Of a stretch of 6,641 bases of DNA, positions 1-5,612 are shown piece after piece. The position numbers were made by a program, and so were the translations under genes. Position 1 is the stretch's first letter. Every line of letters begins with the position of its first letter. The notes beneath the pieces are model-generated. The model ran no database searches and was not told the DNA's origin. It saw only the letters and a program-made list of their open reading frames with translations. Location: assembly GCA_965369945.1 (NCBI GenBank), contig CBDUST010000263.1:1-6641 (forward strand), given 5' to 3'. This DNA comes from JADFNO01 sp965369945 (GTDB lineage Bacteria > Planctomycetota > Phycisphaerae > Phycisphaerales > SM1A02).

Positions 1-273
1 GTCGAGCGCGGCGATGAGCTTGCCCAAGCGATGGACGACGAGCTTTGGTTTGACGCGGAGTATCGGCGACTGTTAGCAATCGGTCAGGCGACCGGCGAAC
101 TCGATTCACTGCTTGAGCGCATCGGCCAGCGTTATGCACGGCAAGCGAAACGCTTGATCGACCGACTCGCGGCTCTATTGGAGCCCTGTGTGATCCTCAC
201 CTTGGCCGTCTTGGTGGGCCTGGTCGTCATGGCCGCCATCCTTCCTTTGTTGCGATTGCAGGAGGTGTTGTGA
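1..273 (+). CDS. gspF: Type II secretion inner-membrane platform protein GspF, C-terminal part (5' truncated)
   Basis: The reading frame is open from the first base, so the gene begins upstream of the window; 90 codons are visible. The visible protein ends the second cytoplasmic GspF domain and contains the last membrane segment. It has the family hallmark G-x-L (GQATGELDSLLERI), then a basic helix, then the LLEP motif followed by a hydrophobic segment of about 20 residues (VILTLAVLVGLVVMAAILP). In known T2SS and type IV pilus systems this polytopic protein sits in the cytoplasmic membrane. There it couples the GspE ATPase to pseudopilin assembly. The stop TGA at 271-273 shares its last base with the ATG of the next gene, a major pseudopilin, which fits the usual gspE-F-G order. 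The family identity is secure; only the missing N-terminus is unknown. Confidence 0.9.
   Translation, partial: VERGDELAQAMDDELWFDAEYRRLLAIGQATGELDSLLERIGQRYARQAKRLIDRLAALLEPCVILTLAVLVGLVVMAAILPLLRLQEVL
261..265 (+). promoter_or_regulatory. Strong Shine-Dalgarno deciding the gspG start
   Basis: GGAGG lies inside the last codons of gspF. It is 7 bases before the ATG at 273 but only 4 before the alternative in-frame GTG at 270. The spacing favours 273 as the initiation codon. Confidence 0.6.
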
Positions 274-752
274 TGGGAAGAAGGCATCAAGGCATCGAGG
301 CATCAAGGCATCAAGGGAAGAGGTGGCGAAGAGACTGGCGCGGGATGACGCTGGTGGAGATACTGGCAGTCGTTGTCATCCTCGGTTTGATTGCCGGGAC
401 GTTGTTGGTCGGTTTCTCGGGGTCGTTCGGAAAGGCCAAGCACGAACTGGCCAAGAGCGGCATCGGCATCGTTGCCACGCAGTTGGAAAAGTACCGCTTG
501 GAGCACAGTGCTTGGCCCACCAACGATCAGGGATTGTCGGTGCTCTCAGATGGACAGGCGCAGCCCACCGATTCCTACTACCTCAACCCCGGTCAGCTTC
601 GGGACCCGTGGGACCGTATCTATCTCTATGTGACGCCCGGTCCCGATGGACACCCATACGAGATCATCTCCTACGGCGCAGATGGCCAGCTGGGCGGCGA
701 GGCGGAGAACGCGGATATCACCTCAGTCAACCTTAGAGGCACAGATCAATGA
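273..752 (+). CDS. gspG: Major pseudopilin GspG
   Basis: A 159-residue pseudopilin. The leader is 24 residues, basic and rich in Arg/His. It ends in Gly24, followed by the prepilin peptidase motif G^MTLVE with Glu at mature position 5, and by the hydrophobic assembly helix (about 25-45). The C-terminal half carries the GspG signature: DPW at 111-113, YLY, PG, then SYGADGQ at 133-139, GG and NAD at 146-148. In characterised GspG proteins this region forms a calcium-binding loop. The usual DPWG is DPWD here. Start choice: ATG at 273 has a well-spaced GGAGG; GTG at 270 would add one residue. The gene overlaps gspF by one base and the next gene by four (ATGA). It should be the main subunit of the pseudopilus that pushes substrates through the secretin. 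An unusual point is that the leader is partly encoded by four tandem 8-bp repeats (281-312). Confidence 0.92.
   Translation: MGRRHQGIEASRHQGKRWRRDWRGMTLVEILAVVVILGLIAGTLLVGFSGSFGKAKHELAKSGIGIVATQLEKYRLEHSAWPTNDQGLSVLSDGQAQPTDSYYLNPGQLRDPWDRIYLYVTPGPDGHPYEIISYGADGQLGGEAENADITSVNLRGTDQ
281..312 (+). repeat. Tandem 8-bp repeat, four copies, in the gspG leader
   Basis: Four head-to-tail octamers: AAGGCATC at 281-288, AAGGCATC at 289-296, GAGGCATC at 297-304 and AAGGCATC at 305-312, followed by a partial AAGG. They lie just after the gspG start codon and encode the RHQG-IEAS-RHQG part of the leader. The unit is not a multiple of three, so gain or loss of one copy changes the reading frame before the prepilin cleavage site. 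Confidence 0.9.
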
Positions 753-1213
753 CCGGCCGGTGTGCTAACACAAGACACATGACATCAAGGAGCTTCACAC
801 TCATCGAGCTGCTGGCCGTGATCGTCATCATCTCACTGACCACCGGCATCGCGGTCGTCAGCATCGCAACGACCAGCGAGAGCGCGCAACTTCATGCTAC
901 CGTCGCACGATGGCGCGATCTGGACGCTCGCGCTCGCATCTTTGCCCGCAGCCTCGGCCCGGTCACCATGCGCCTCAAACGAGAATCGCAGGCCCTGCAG
1001 CTTCGCCAAGACTCCTCGGGCGAACTCCTGGCCCAGTTGCATCTGCCCGAGGACCTCGGGTTGCATCTCACGTCCGAAGATCCGTCCCACGCCATCGTCT
1101 TTGACCGACTCGGCCACAGCCCGGACTACGACGTCAAACTTCTCACAAGAAACCGAACAATACACTGGCACGTTTGCGGACTGACTGGCTGCATCACGGA
1201 GCTGCATCCATGA
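749..1213 (+). CDS. gspH: Minor pseudopilin, GspH-like
   Basis: A 154-residue protein with a type IV pilin-like N-terminus: a short basic leader, then FTLIELL with Glu at mature position 5, and a hydrophobic helix to about residue 43. The body is a divergent globular domain ending in VCGLTGCI, whose two cysteines could pair in the periplasm. The residue before the predicted cleavage point is Ser (SRS^FTL) rather than the nearly invariant Gly. Its place directly after gspG and before a GspI-like gene, and its size, support GspH; the C-terminal domain alone would not decide the subfamily. Start at 749 forms an ATGA overlap with gspG and has AGAGG 9 bases upstream. An in-frame ATG at 779 would give a much shorter leader but lacks a visible Shine-Dalgarno. 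In known systems GspH sits near the pseudopilus tip. Confidence 0.78.
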   Translation: MTGRCANTRHMTSRSFTLIELLAVIVIISLTTGIAVVSIATTSESAQLHATVARWRDLDARARIFARSLGPVTMRLKRESQALQLRQDSSGELLAQLHLPEDLGLHLTSEDPSHAIVFDRLGHSPDYDVKLLTRNRTIHWHVCGLTGCITELHP

Positions 1214-1602
1214 CGCCTCGCCGCGGTCTAACGTTGCTGGAAGTCCTTGCAGCCACCGTCCTGCTAACGATGATCGCAGCAGTATGTATGCCGCTTCTTC
1301 GACAGGCGATACGTCATCTGCACGAGCCGGACGCAACCGTGTCGATCTTTGACCTCGCACAGTTCGCCGATGGTCTTGTCGCCGATCCATCTGAATTCGA
1401 CGTCGAATCAGTTCAATCGGTAGCCGGAGAGCTTCAACTCCCTTGGCCACAGCATCCGGATCGTCCCGCCGTCATCGTGCACCGTCTGAATGCCATCGAT
1501 CCCTATACCGATCACGCTTGGCTGAGCTTCACCTGCGGCAACAATACCGTCTTTCGGTGGATTGCCCTTGAGGTAAATCAGCTACAGGAATTTCCGCCAT
1601 GA
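1210..1602 (+). CDS. gspI: Minor pseudopilin, GspI-like
   Basis: A 130-residue protein beginning MTPRRG^LTLLEVL, a clean prepilin peptidase site with Gly at -1 and Glu at +5, followed by a hydrophobic helix to about residue 27. The TLLEVLAA pattern and small size are typical of GspI, which in known systems forms the pseudopilus tip complex with GspJ and GspK. The rest of the protein is divergent. An upstream in-frame ATG at 1174 was rejected. The ATG at 1210 overlaps the previous stop as ATGA, has GGAG 8 bases upstream (1198-1201), and yields a short leader of the expected form. The gene overlaps the following GspJ-like gene by four bases. Confidence 0.8.
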   Translation: MTPRRGLTLLEVLAATVLLTMIAAVCMPLLRQAIRHLHEPDATVSIFDLAQFADGLVADPSEFDVESVQSVAGELQLPWPQHPDRPAVIVHRLNAIDPYTDHAWLSFTCGNNTVFRWIALEVNQLQEFPP

Positions 1603-2102
1603 GGCGTGGCCTGACGATGATCGAGCTACTGGTTTCCTTGGGCATCTTCAGCGCTGTGACGCTGAGCACGGTTGCGTGGACTCAGAGCGCGGTGCGGGCA
1701 ACCAGACTCGCCGAACCCATGAGGTTCAGCGCCGCCGCCGACGCGGTGCTGCAACTGATCCACGATGACCTGGCGACGGGGGATTTCGAAGTCGACGGAT
1801 CCCGACGCCGCGACCAGGAGTCGCCGCGGGTGACCATCGTTGAAGGATCGCTTCGAATCCAAACCCGCGCCGTGAACTTCAGCACCGTCGCTGGGCCTGT
1901 CACCCACCACTACACGCTCGATCGGGCCACCGACGAGTTGCAACTGCGCGAAGAGAATGCCACGGGGCGGGAGGATAGCCGGATCCTGCTCGATCAGGTT
2001 CGTGACTGGGACTGCGCGATCGACGACGAGAACAACGTTCTAACGGTTCTAATCACCTCGATCGTCGGTCGAGGCCTCTCAAGGAGCTATCACTTGCCAT
2101 GA
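1599..2102 (+). CDS. gspJ: Minor pseudopilin, GspJ-like
   Basis: A 167-residue protein with a very short leader, MRRG^LTMIELLVSLGIF, giving Gly at -1, Glu at +5 and the hydrophobic assembly helix. About 25 residues after the helix comes QLIHDDLATGDF (about 51-62). This resembles the helix with an Asp-Leu pair common in GspJ, where members read something like L..DL. A beta-rich region follows. Order after a GspI-like gene and before a GspK gene agrees with GspJ. The start forms an ATGA overlap with the previous stop, with AGGA 9 bases upstream (1586-1589). In studied systems GspJ binds GspI and GspK in the tip complex that starts pseudopilus assembly. Confidence 0.82.
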   Translation: MRRGLTMIELLVSLGIFSAVTLSTVAWTQSAVRATRLAEPMRFSAAADAVLQLIHDDLATGDFEVDGSRRRDQESPRVTIVEGSLRIQTRAVNFSTVAGPVTHHYTLDRATDELQLREENATGREDSRILLDQVRDWDCAIDDENNVLTVLITSIVGRGLSRSYHLP

Positions 2103-3031
2103 CGACTCGAGACGTTCCAACCAGGCGAGGGGTTGCCTTTCTCATCGTTCTCGCCACGCTCGTCGTGGTCGTCACGGCTTCAGTGACATTGGCGAGCGTC
2201 GCCTCGACCATCAAGGTGCGGCGTACACTGGATCACGCCGCCCTGATCGCAGATGACCTGTTGCCCGCGGCTGAGGCGCCAATCGTGACCTGGCTCGAAG
2301 CCGAATCATCACAGGTCGTTCTTCCTCCGGACGTGACGACGCCCCGCGTTGAGATTCTGCATGATGCCTGGCACGTCGGCGAACTGGTCTGCCGTCTGGA
2401 TATCTCCGGCTGGGACCAGTGCGGCATGATTCCGATTCCCTATGCCCGAGCCGGCTCGCCTCTGCGCATGGCGCTACCTGAAGTCGTACGAGCATCTGTA
2501 GATCGAGTGAAGATCGACCGCGATCAGCAGCCGGGCCTTGACCTGTTTCCAATGAAACTCATAGCGGGGGAGAACCTTGACGTCTTCCCGCGCCCGCGTT
2601 CATCGGACCCGCTCGTCTTTGCTGATGACTTCAACCCTTGGGATGCGGACAGCGCCGAATGGTCACCTGGGCTGTTGCCGCCCTCTCCAACCTCACCGGC
2701 AATCGGCGCTCTTCTTTCGACGCACACCTACAACCGAATCAACGTCAACACCGCGCCCCCGGAAGTCGTCGAACAAGCGTTACGGGCGGCTGGACGAGGA
2801 GGAATCGAGTTCATCCTTGCAACTCGCGGTGAAGGCCGCGCGGTCTCGCTCGGCGATCTCCCTGGAGGGTCCGATCCAAATCGAGCGGCTCTCTGGATCA
2901 CCGGTACAAGCACCGCCTGGGCCTTCCGCATCGATATCCGCGTCGGAACGCTCCGCCGCTCATGGTGGGCCGTGTACGTTAGGTCCCGTTCAACCTGGGA
3001 GTGTGTACAACGCCTTGCCATTACCGAGTGA
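2099..3031 (+). CDS. gspK: Minor pseudopilin GspK, tip subunit
   Basis: A 310-residue protein, the usual size for GspK and far longer than the other pseudopilins. The leader ends RRG11 and is followed by VAFLIVLATLVVVV; mature position 5 is Ile, and lack of Glu5 is a known feature of GspK. The large periplasmic domain contains NRINVNTAPPEVV at 212-224, the characteristic NvNTAp motif of the helical domain inserted in GspK. In known systems GspK caps the pseudopilus above GspI and GspJ. The start forms an ATGA overlap with gspJ. At its 3' end the usual overlap pattern is disturbed: a GTGA at 3028-3031 overlaps the stop but leads to a stop after six codons, and the next real gene lies in another frame. 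Confidence 0.9.
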   Translation: MTTRDVPTRRGVAFLIVLATLVVVVTASVTLASVASTIKVRRTLDHAALIADDLLPAAEAPIVTWLEAESSQVVLPPDVTTPRVEILHDAWHVGELVCRLDISGWDQCGMIPIPYARAGSPLRMALPEVVRASVDRVKIDRDQQPGLDLFPMKLIAGENLDVFPRPRSSDPLVFADDFNPWDADSAEWSPGLLPPSPTSPAIGALLSTHTYNRINVNTAPPEVVEQALRAAGRGGIEFILATRGEGRAVSLGDLPGGSDPNRAALWITGTSTAWAFRIDIRVGTLRRSWWAVYVRSRSTWECVQRLAITE

Positions 3032-3503
3032 TCCAATCCGAAGATTGACTCGATTATTGCGCCTCACGTGGTTCTTTGGCTGCACGCTTATCGCGCTATG
3101 CGCACTGTGGGCCTGGCGGCCGCAGGAACAACCCGAGCGCAGTGGGAGTCCTTTCGACCTTCAGGCCCCGACGCTCCTACTGCTCGAGGATGAACAGCAA
3201 CTCGTCGATCAAAGTGCCTTCATAGCTCGCCTCTGGAATCCACCTCCCCCGGAAGCGCGCGATCGTCGCCTGGCTGAGCAGTCAGCCCCGCCACCCAAGC
3301 CACCGCGCTTACAACTCATCGGAATAACTGATGACGGGCGGAAGCTACGTGCCGCGCTATACGATCCCGACACAGATCGCTTGCTCATTGTCGCGTCTGG
3401 TGACCACGTCAAAAGGCACACAGTCACGATCACGCCCGATGCCGTCGAACTGGCCGATGGACAAGTCACTCATCGACTGGCCTTGCGAAAGGATGGATCG
3501 TGA
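3003..3503 (+). CDS. gspC: GspC/PilP-like inner-membrane linker protein, PDZ-less (start uncertain)
   Basis: Up to 166 residues. The N-terminus is basic (RRLTRLLR), followed by one membrane helix (about 21-38), a periplasmic linker, a proline-rich stretch (PPPP at 80-83, APPPKPP at 95-101) and a small domain at about 102-162. That domain reads RLQLIGIT, then a beta-rich AALYDPD, VASGDHV and TITPDAVEL. This is the pattern of the homology region of GspC and of PilP, which contacts the secretin. No residues remain for a PDZ domain. The start is not settled: GTG 3003 overlaps gspK by 29 bases and has only a very close GGGAG, TTG 3015 has that GGGAG 13 bases away, and TTG 3045 gives a 152-residue protein. 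The long open frame upstream is a shadow of gspK. The end is certain: its stop overlaps the next GTG as GTGA. Confidence 0.68.
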   Translation: MYNALPLPSDPIRRLTRLLRLTWFFGCTLIALCALWAWRPQEQPERSGSPFDLQAPTLLLLEDEQQLVDQSAFIARLWNPPPPEARDRRLAEQSAPPPKPPRLQLIGITDDGRKLRAALYDPDTDRLLIVASGDHVKRHTVTITPDAVELADGQVTHRLALRKDGS

Positions 3504-4396
3504 TCGCACCGACCTCCCATGATGCGCTGCACCTGCGCTGGCCGGCCGAGCGCTTCTACTGGGCGATTCTCGATACCTCATCCGTGCCCGTGACCGTACG
3601 CAGCCGACGAGAGCGACTGGGCTACCTCTTTGAGAGTGTCCTGCCCGGTGTGGCGATTGAACAGGTCCAGACCGTCTACCAGCGCCTACCTGGTGACGGC
3701 AAGCGCACACTCGCCTGCGGATTACCGAAGAACGTACTTAAAGACGATGTCGATCCATCTGCCGTGACACTCACACCAGATTCGGCGCCGGGTTTCCTTG
3801 ACGGACAAGTCGATCTAGCAAGGCTCAATCTGCTGACCGGATCATTCCTCCCACAACCTGTCCGACACCTTCGTCGACGCTGGTTGCTACACATCTGCCT
3901 GCTCTTCACACTCTGCGCCGCCCTGCTCATCGTCGGCTTGGAACGCCGCAGCAGCCTTCATCGCGGCACCATGAACGATTTGACAGCCGCTCACGACACA
4001 ATCATCAAACACGTGTTGGGGTCCGACGCTCCACTTCCGGGGGCGGGGGCGCTTCCGGGGACGGGGGAGTTGCGGCTCATAGCACAGCGGCGAAGGCTCG
4101 AACAGACGCGGAGTGACGATTTGCCAGTTAGTTCGGTCGGCAACGCCGCGGCAATCCTCGCTCAACTGCTTGCACTGTGGCCGCAAGATCTTCATACACA
4201 GACCCAGTCAATATCGATCACCACCAGTTCGATCACGGTCCGTGCATCGGTACCCACCATGTCCGACGCCCAGACACTGGCGGATGCATTTGCGTCGATG
4301 AATGGCTGGCGTTTGCAGCAACCACAGTCCGAAGCGCGGCGCGACCGTGTCGACGTAACACTGCACTTAGAGCCGAATCAGGAGCTTCGGAACTGA
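3500..4396 (+). CDS. gspL: GspL-like assembly platform protein with shortened cytoplasmic domain
   Basis: A 298-residue protein starting with GTG that overlaps the previous stop as GTGA; AAGGA at 3489-3493 sits 6 bases upstream. It has a cytoplasmic part of about 127 residues, one membrane helix (about 128-147, preceded by RRR), and a periplasmic part of about 150 residues. The segment just before the helix, LARLNLLTGSF at 106-116, resembles the conserved NLL/NLR-G-F motif that ends the actin-like cytoplasmic domain of GspL and links it to the membrane. The C-terminal region (about 220-295) alternates strands and helices in a way consistent with a ferredoxin-like fold. In known systems GspL recruits the GspE ATPase and pairs with GspM. 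The cytoplasmic part is about half the usual size. Residues 179-190 (LPGAGALPGTGE) are encoded by a G-rich duplication. PilN-type fusion is an alternative reading. Confidence 0.68.
   Translation: MIAPTSHDALHLRWPAERFYWAILDTSSVPVTVRSRRERLGYLFESVLPGVAIEQVQTVYQRLPGDGKRTLACGLPKNVLKDDVDPSAVTLTPDSAPGFLDGQVDLARLNLLTGSFLPQPVRHLRRRWLLHICLLFTLCAALLIVGLERRSSLHRGTMNDLTAAHDTIIKHVLGSDAPLPGAGALPGTGELRLIAQRRRLEQTRSDDLPVSSVGNAAAILAQLLALWPQDLHTQTQSISITTSSITVRASVPTMSDAQTLADAFASMNGWRLQQPQSEARRDRVDVTLHLEPNQELRN
4034..4067 (+). repeat. Imperfect 18-bp tandem duplication and putative G-quadruplex in gspL
   Basis: Two copies of CTTCCGGGG(G/A)CGGGGG at 4034-4049 and 4052-4067, offset by 18 bp with one mismatch in 16. 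They encode LPGAGA and LPGTGE in frame. On the coding strand the runs GGGGG (4039-4043), GGGGG (4045-4049), GGGG (4057-4060) and GGGGG (4063-4067) are separated by loops of 1, 7 and 2 bases. This meets the usual four-tract quadruplex rule, and the same tracts would occur in the mRNA. Confidence 0.8.
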
Positions 4397-4905
4397 TGAT
4401 GAGCCGATCCACTGTGATCGTTGGGATTTGGCTTGGGGCGCTTTGCATACCGATTGTTGTCAGCACCGGTCGCCTCAGCGACGCGCGGATGCAGCATAAT
4501 GCCGCACTCGCCGCACAGCAGCGTGTCATCGACGAAGCGCAGCAGATCGTCCAACTGCGTTCCAAACAACAGCGGATCGCTGAACACAAACGGCCTGAAC
4601 AGGATGTCATCGCCAGAGTCAACGCAACGCTTGCTGAAGCAGGCATCCCGCCCGAGCGTTTCGGGGGACTCCGGCCGGAATCCGATGGAGCGCTCCCCGA
4701 CTCCGCCTACCGCCGTCAGTCGGTTCGGATCAGTCTCGACGATCTGTCCATCACCGACCTCGGCGCGTTCCTCAGTCAATGGTCTCGGACGCAACAGCTC
4801 TGGACGCCGACGCGCCTTGAGCTCTCTCACGCCCGCAGCAAGATCGACGATGACCGCTACAACGTCGTCATTCTCATTACCGCGACATATCTCGCCAATG
4901 GATGA
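4396..4905 (+). CDS. gspM: GspM/PilO-like inner-membrane protein
   Basis: A 169-residue bitopic protein. It has a short cytoplasmic N-terminus (MMSRS), one membrane helix at about 6-23, then a Gln/Ala/Glu-rich helix suited to a coiled coil at about 29-70. A C-terminal alpha/beta domain follows, including SVRISLDDLSITDLGAFL and a final strand NVVILITATYL. This layout is that of GspM and PilO, which form a ferredoxin-like dimerisation domain in the periplasm and partner GspL or PilN. Sequence identity to the family is weak; topology, size and position after the GspL-like gene carry the assignment. The ATG at 4396 shares its first base with the previous stop and has AGGAG at 4380-4384, 11 bases upstream; ATG 4399 is the alternative. 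The same frame is open further upstream, but that part is a shadow of gspL. Confidence 0.7.
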   Translation: MMSRSTVIVGIWLGALCIPIVVSTGRLSDARMQHNAALAAQQRVIDEAQQIVQLRSKQQRIAEHKRPEQDVIARVNATLAEAGIPPERFGGLRPESDGALPDSAYRRQSVRISLDDLSITDLGAFLSQWSRTQQLWTPTRLELSHARSKIDDDRYNVVILITATYLANG

Positions 4906-5477
4906 CTCCAATGAGACCCGTATTTGTACTACTATTTTCCGTTGTATTCGTCGTTGCCGGGTGTGCGCATCCGGCTCCCAGCCCCTACCAAACGCCAAGC
5001 GGGGCCGCGCGCAATCCGCTCAAGGCCCAACAACTCACACAAGAAGCGGCCAAGCTCATCGACACCGATCCAGAAAGAGCCGAACGTTTGCTGCGCGACG
5101 CGCTGACAGCTGATCTTCATTACGGACCTGCACACAATGACTTGGGCGTCATCTACCTTGCCAACGGCCAACTCTATGAAGCCGCGCACGAGTTTGAATG
5201 GGCGCGAAAGCTCATGCCCGGCCACCCCGACCCCCGGATGAATCTCGCACTGACGCTCGAACGCGCCGGCCGCATAGACGAAGCGATGGCAACGTACGAC
5301 ACCGCGCTGGAGGTGTATCCCAATCACCTACCCACGATCCAGGCTCTTGCGCGCCTTCAATTGCGCCGCGGTCGCCCTGACGACCGTACCCCAGGATTCC
5401 TCAAGGAAATTGCTCTCCGAAGTGATGCCGAGTGGCAACGATGGGCGCGCCAGCAGATGACGCGTCGGTCGCCCTGA
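4902..5477 (+). CDS. TPR-repeat lipoprotein, candidate pilotin or secretion accessory factor
   Basis: A 191-residue predicted lipoprotein. The signal peptide (RPVFVLLFSVVFVVAGC) ends in a lipobox with lipidated Cys21. Ala22 at +2 is compatible with outer-membrane sorting. After a Pro/Ser linker come tetratricopeptide helices: a degenerate repeat at about 42-71, a clear one at 76-109 (AHNDLGVIYLANGQLYEAA), another at 110-143 (RMNLALTLERAGRIDEAM) and a partial one at 144-158. TPR lipoproteins of the PilF/PilW type help secretins assemble in type IV pilus systems. Being last in this T2SS operon and overlapping gspM as ATGA suggests a similar role here, which is an inference. Start 4902 keeps the overlap; ATG 4911 would remove three residues and leave the signal peptide intact. 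Neither has a strong Shine-Dalgarno, so translation may depend on coupling. Confidence 0.85.
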   Translation: MTPMRPVFVLLFSVVFVVAGCAHPAPSPYQTPSGAARNPLKAQQLTQEAAKLIDTDPERAERLLRDALTADLHYGPAHNDLGVIYLANGQLYEAAHEFEWARKLMPGHPDPRMNLALTLERAGRIDEAMATYDTALEVYPNHLPTIQALARLQLRRGRPDDRTPGFLKEIALRSDAEWQRWARQQMTRRSP

Positions 5478-5573
5478 GTATCACGGATAGCCTCGTAGGA
5501 CATAATGCCCCTTCTCGGACCTTCCCTCAGCCATCACATCTTCCCTGCTCAACCCTCAGCCCGATCACCGAAT

Positions 5574-5601
5574 TTGACTGGGCCTGGACCGTCGCTACGA
5601 T
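5574..5601 (+). promoter_or_regulatory. Sigma70-like promoter for the zinc-finger gene
   Basis: TTGACT at 5574-5579 and TACGAT at 5596-5601 are separated by 16 bases, close to the TTGACA and TATAAT consensus. Transcription would begin near 5608, a few bases before the ATG at 5613. It lies in the 135-bp gap after the secretion operon, where a new transcription unit would be expected. No terminator hairpin with a T-run was seen between 5478 and 5573. Confidence 0.45.
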
Positions 5602-5612
5602 CGAAAGTAGCA

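Noticed and set aside
281..312. CRISPR array or protein-binding iterons
   Set aside because: The units are 8 bp with no spacers and lie inside a coding leader, so they are a simple tandem repeat.
833..1450. A 205-codon open frame on the minus strand across gspH and gspI
   Set aside because: It lies opposite two well-supported pseudopilin genes, shows no recognisable domain, and is explained by GC-rich codon bias on the other strand.
2577..3002. Long upstream extension of the gspC frame
   Set aside because: It is a Ser/Arg-rich shadow of gspK, whose NvNTAp motif lies in this same stretch in the other frame.
4177..4395. Upstream extension of the gspM frame
   Set aside because: It overlaps gspL completely, is rich in His/Arg/Cys as out-of-frame translation tends to be, and would remove the membrane helix from the N-terminus.
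4421..5113. Open frame of 230 codons overlapping gspM and the lipoprotein gene
   Set aside because: It is Ser/Arg/Pro-rich without a domain and overlaps two genes that have clear signal or membrane segments.
5505..5612. N-terminal extension of the zinc-finger protein from ATG 5505
   Set aside because: The AGGA is only four bases away, the residues are Pro/Ser-rich and unstructured, and a good promoter lies within it; kept as an alternative start only.
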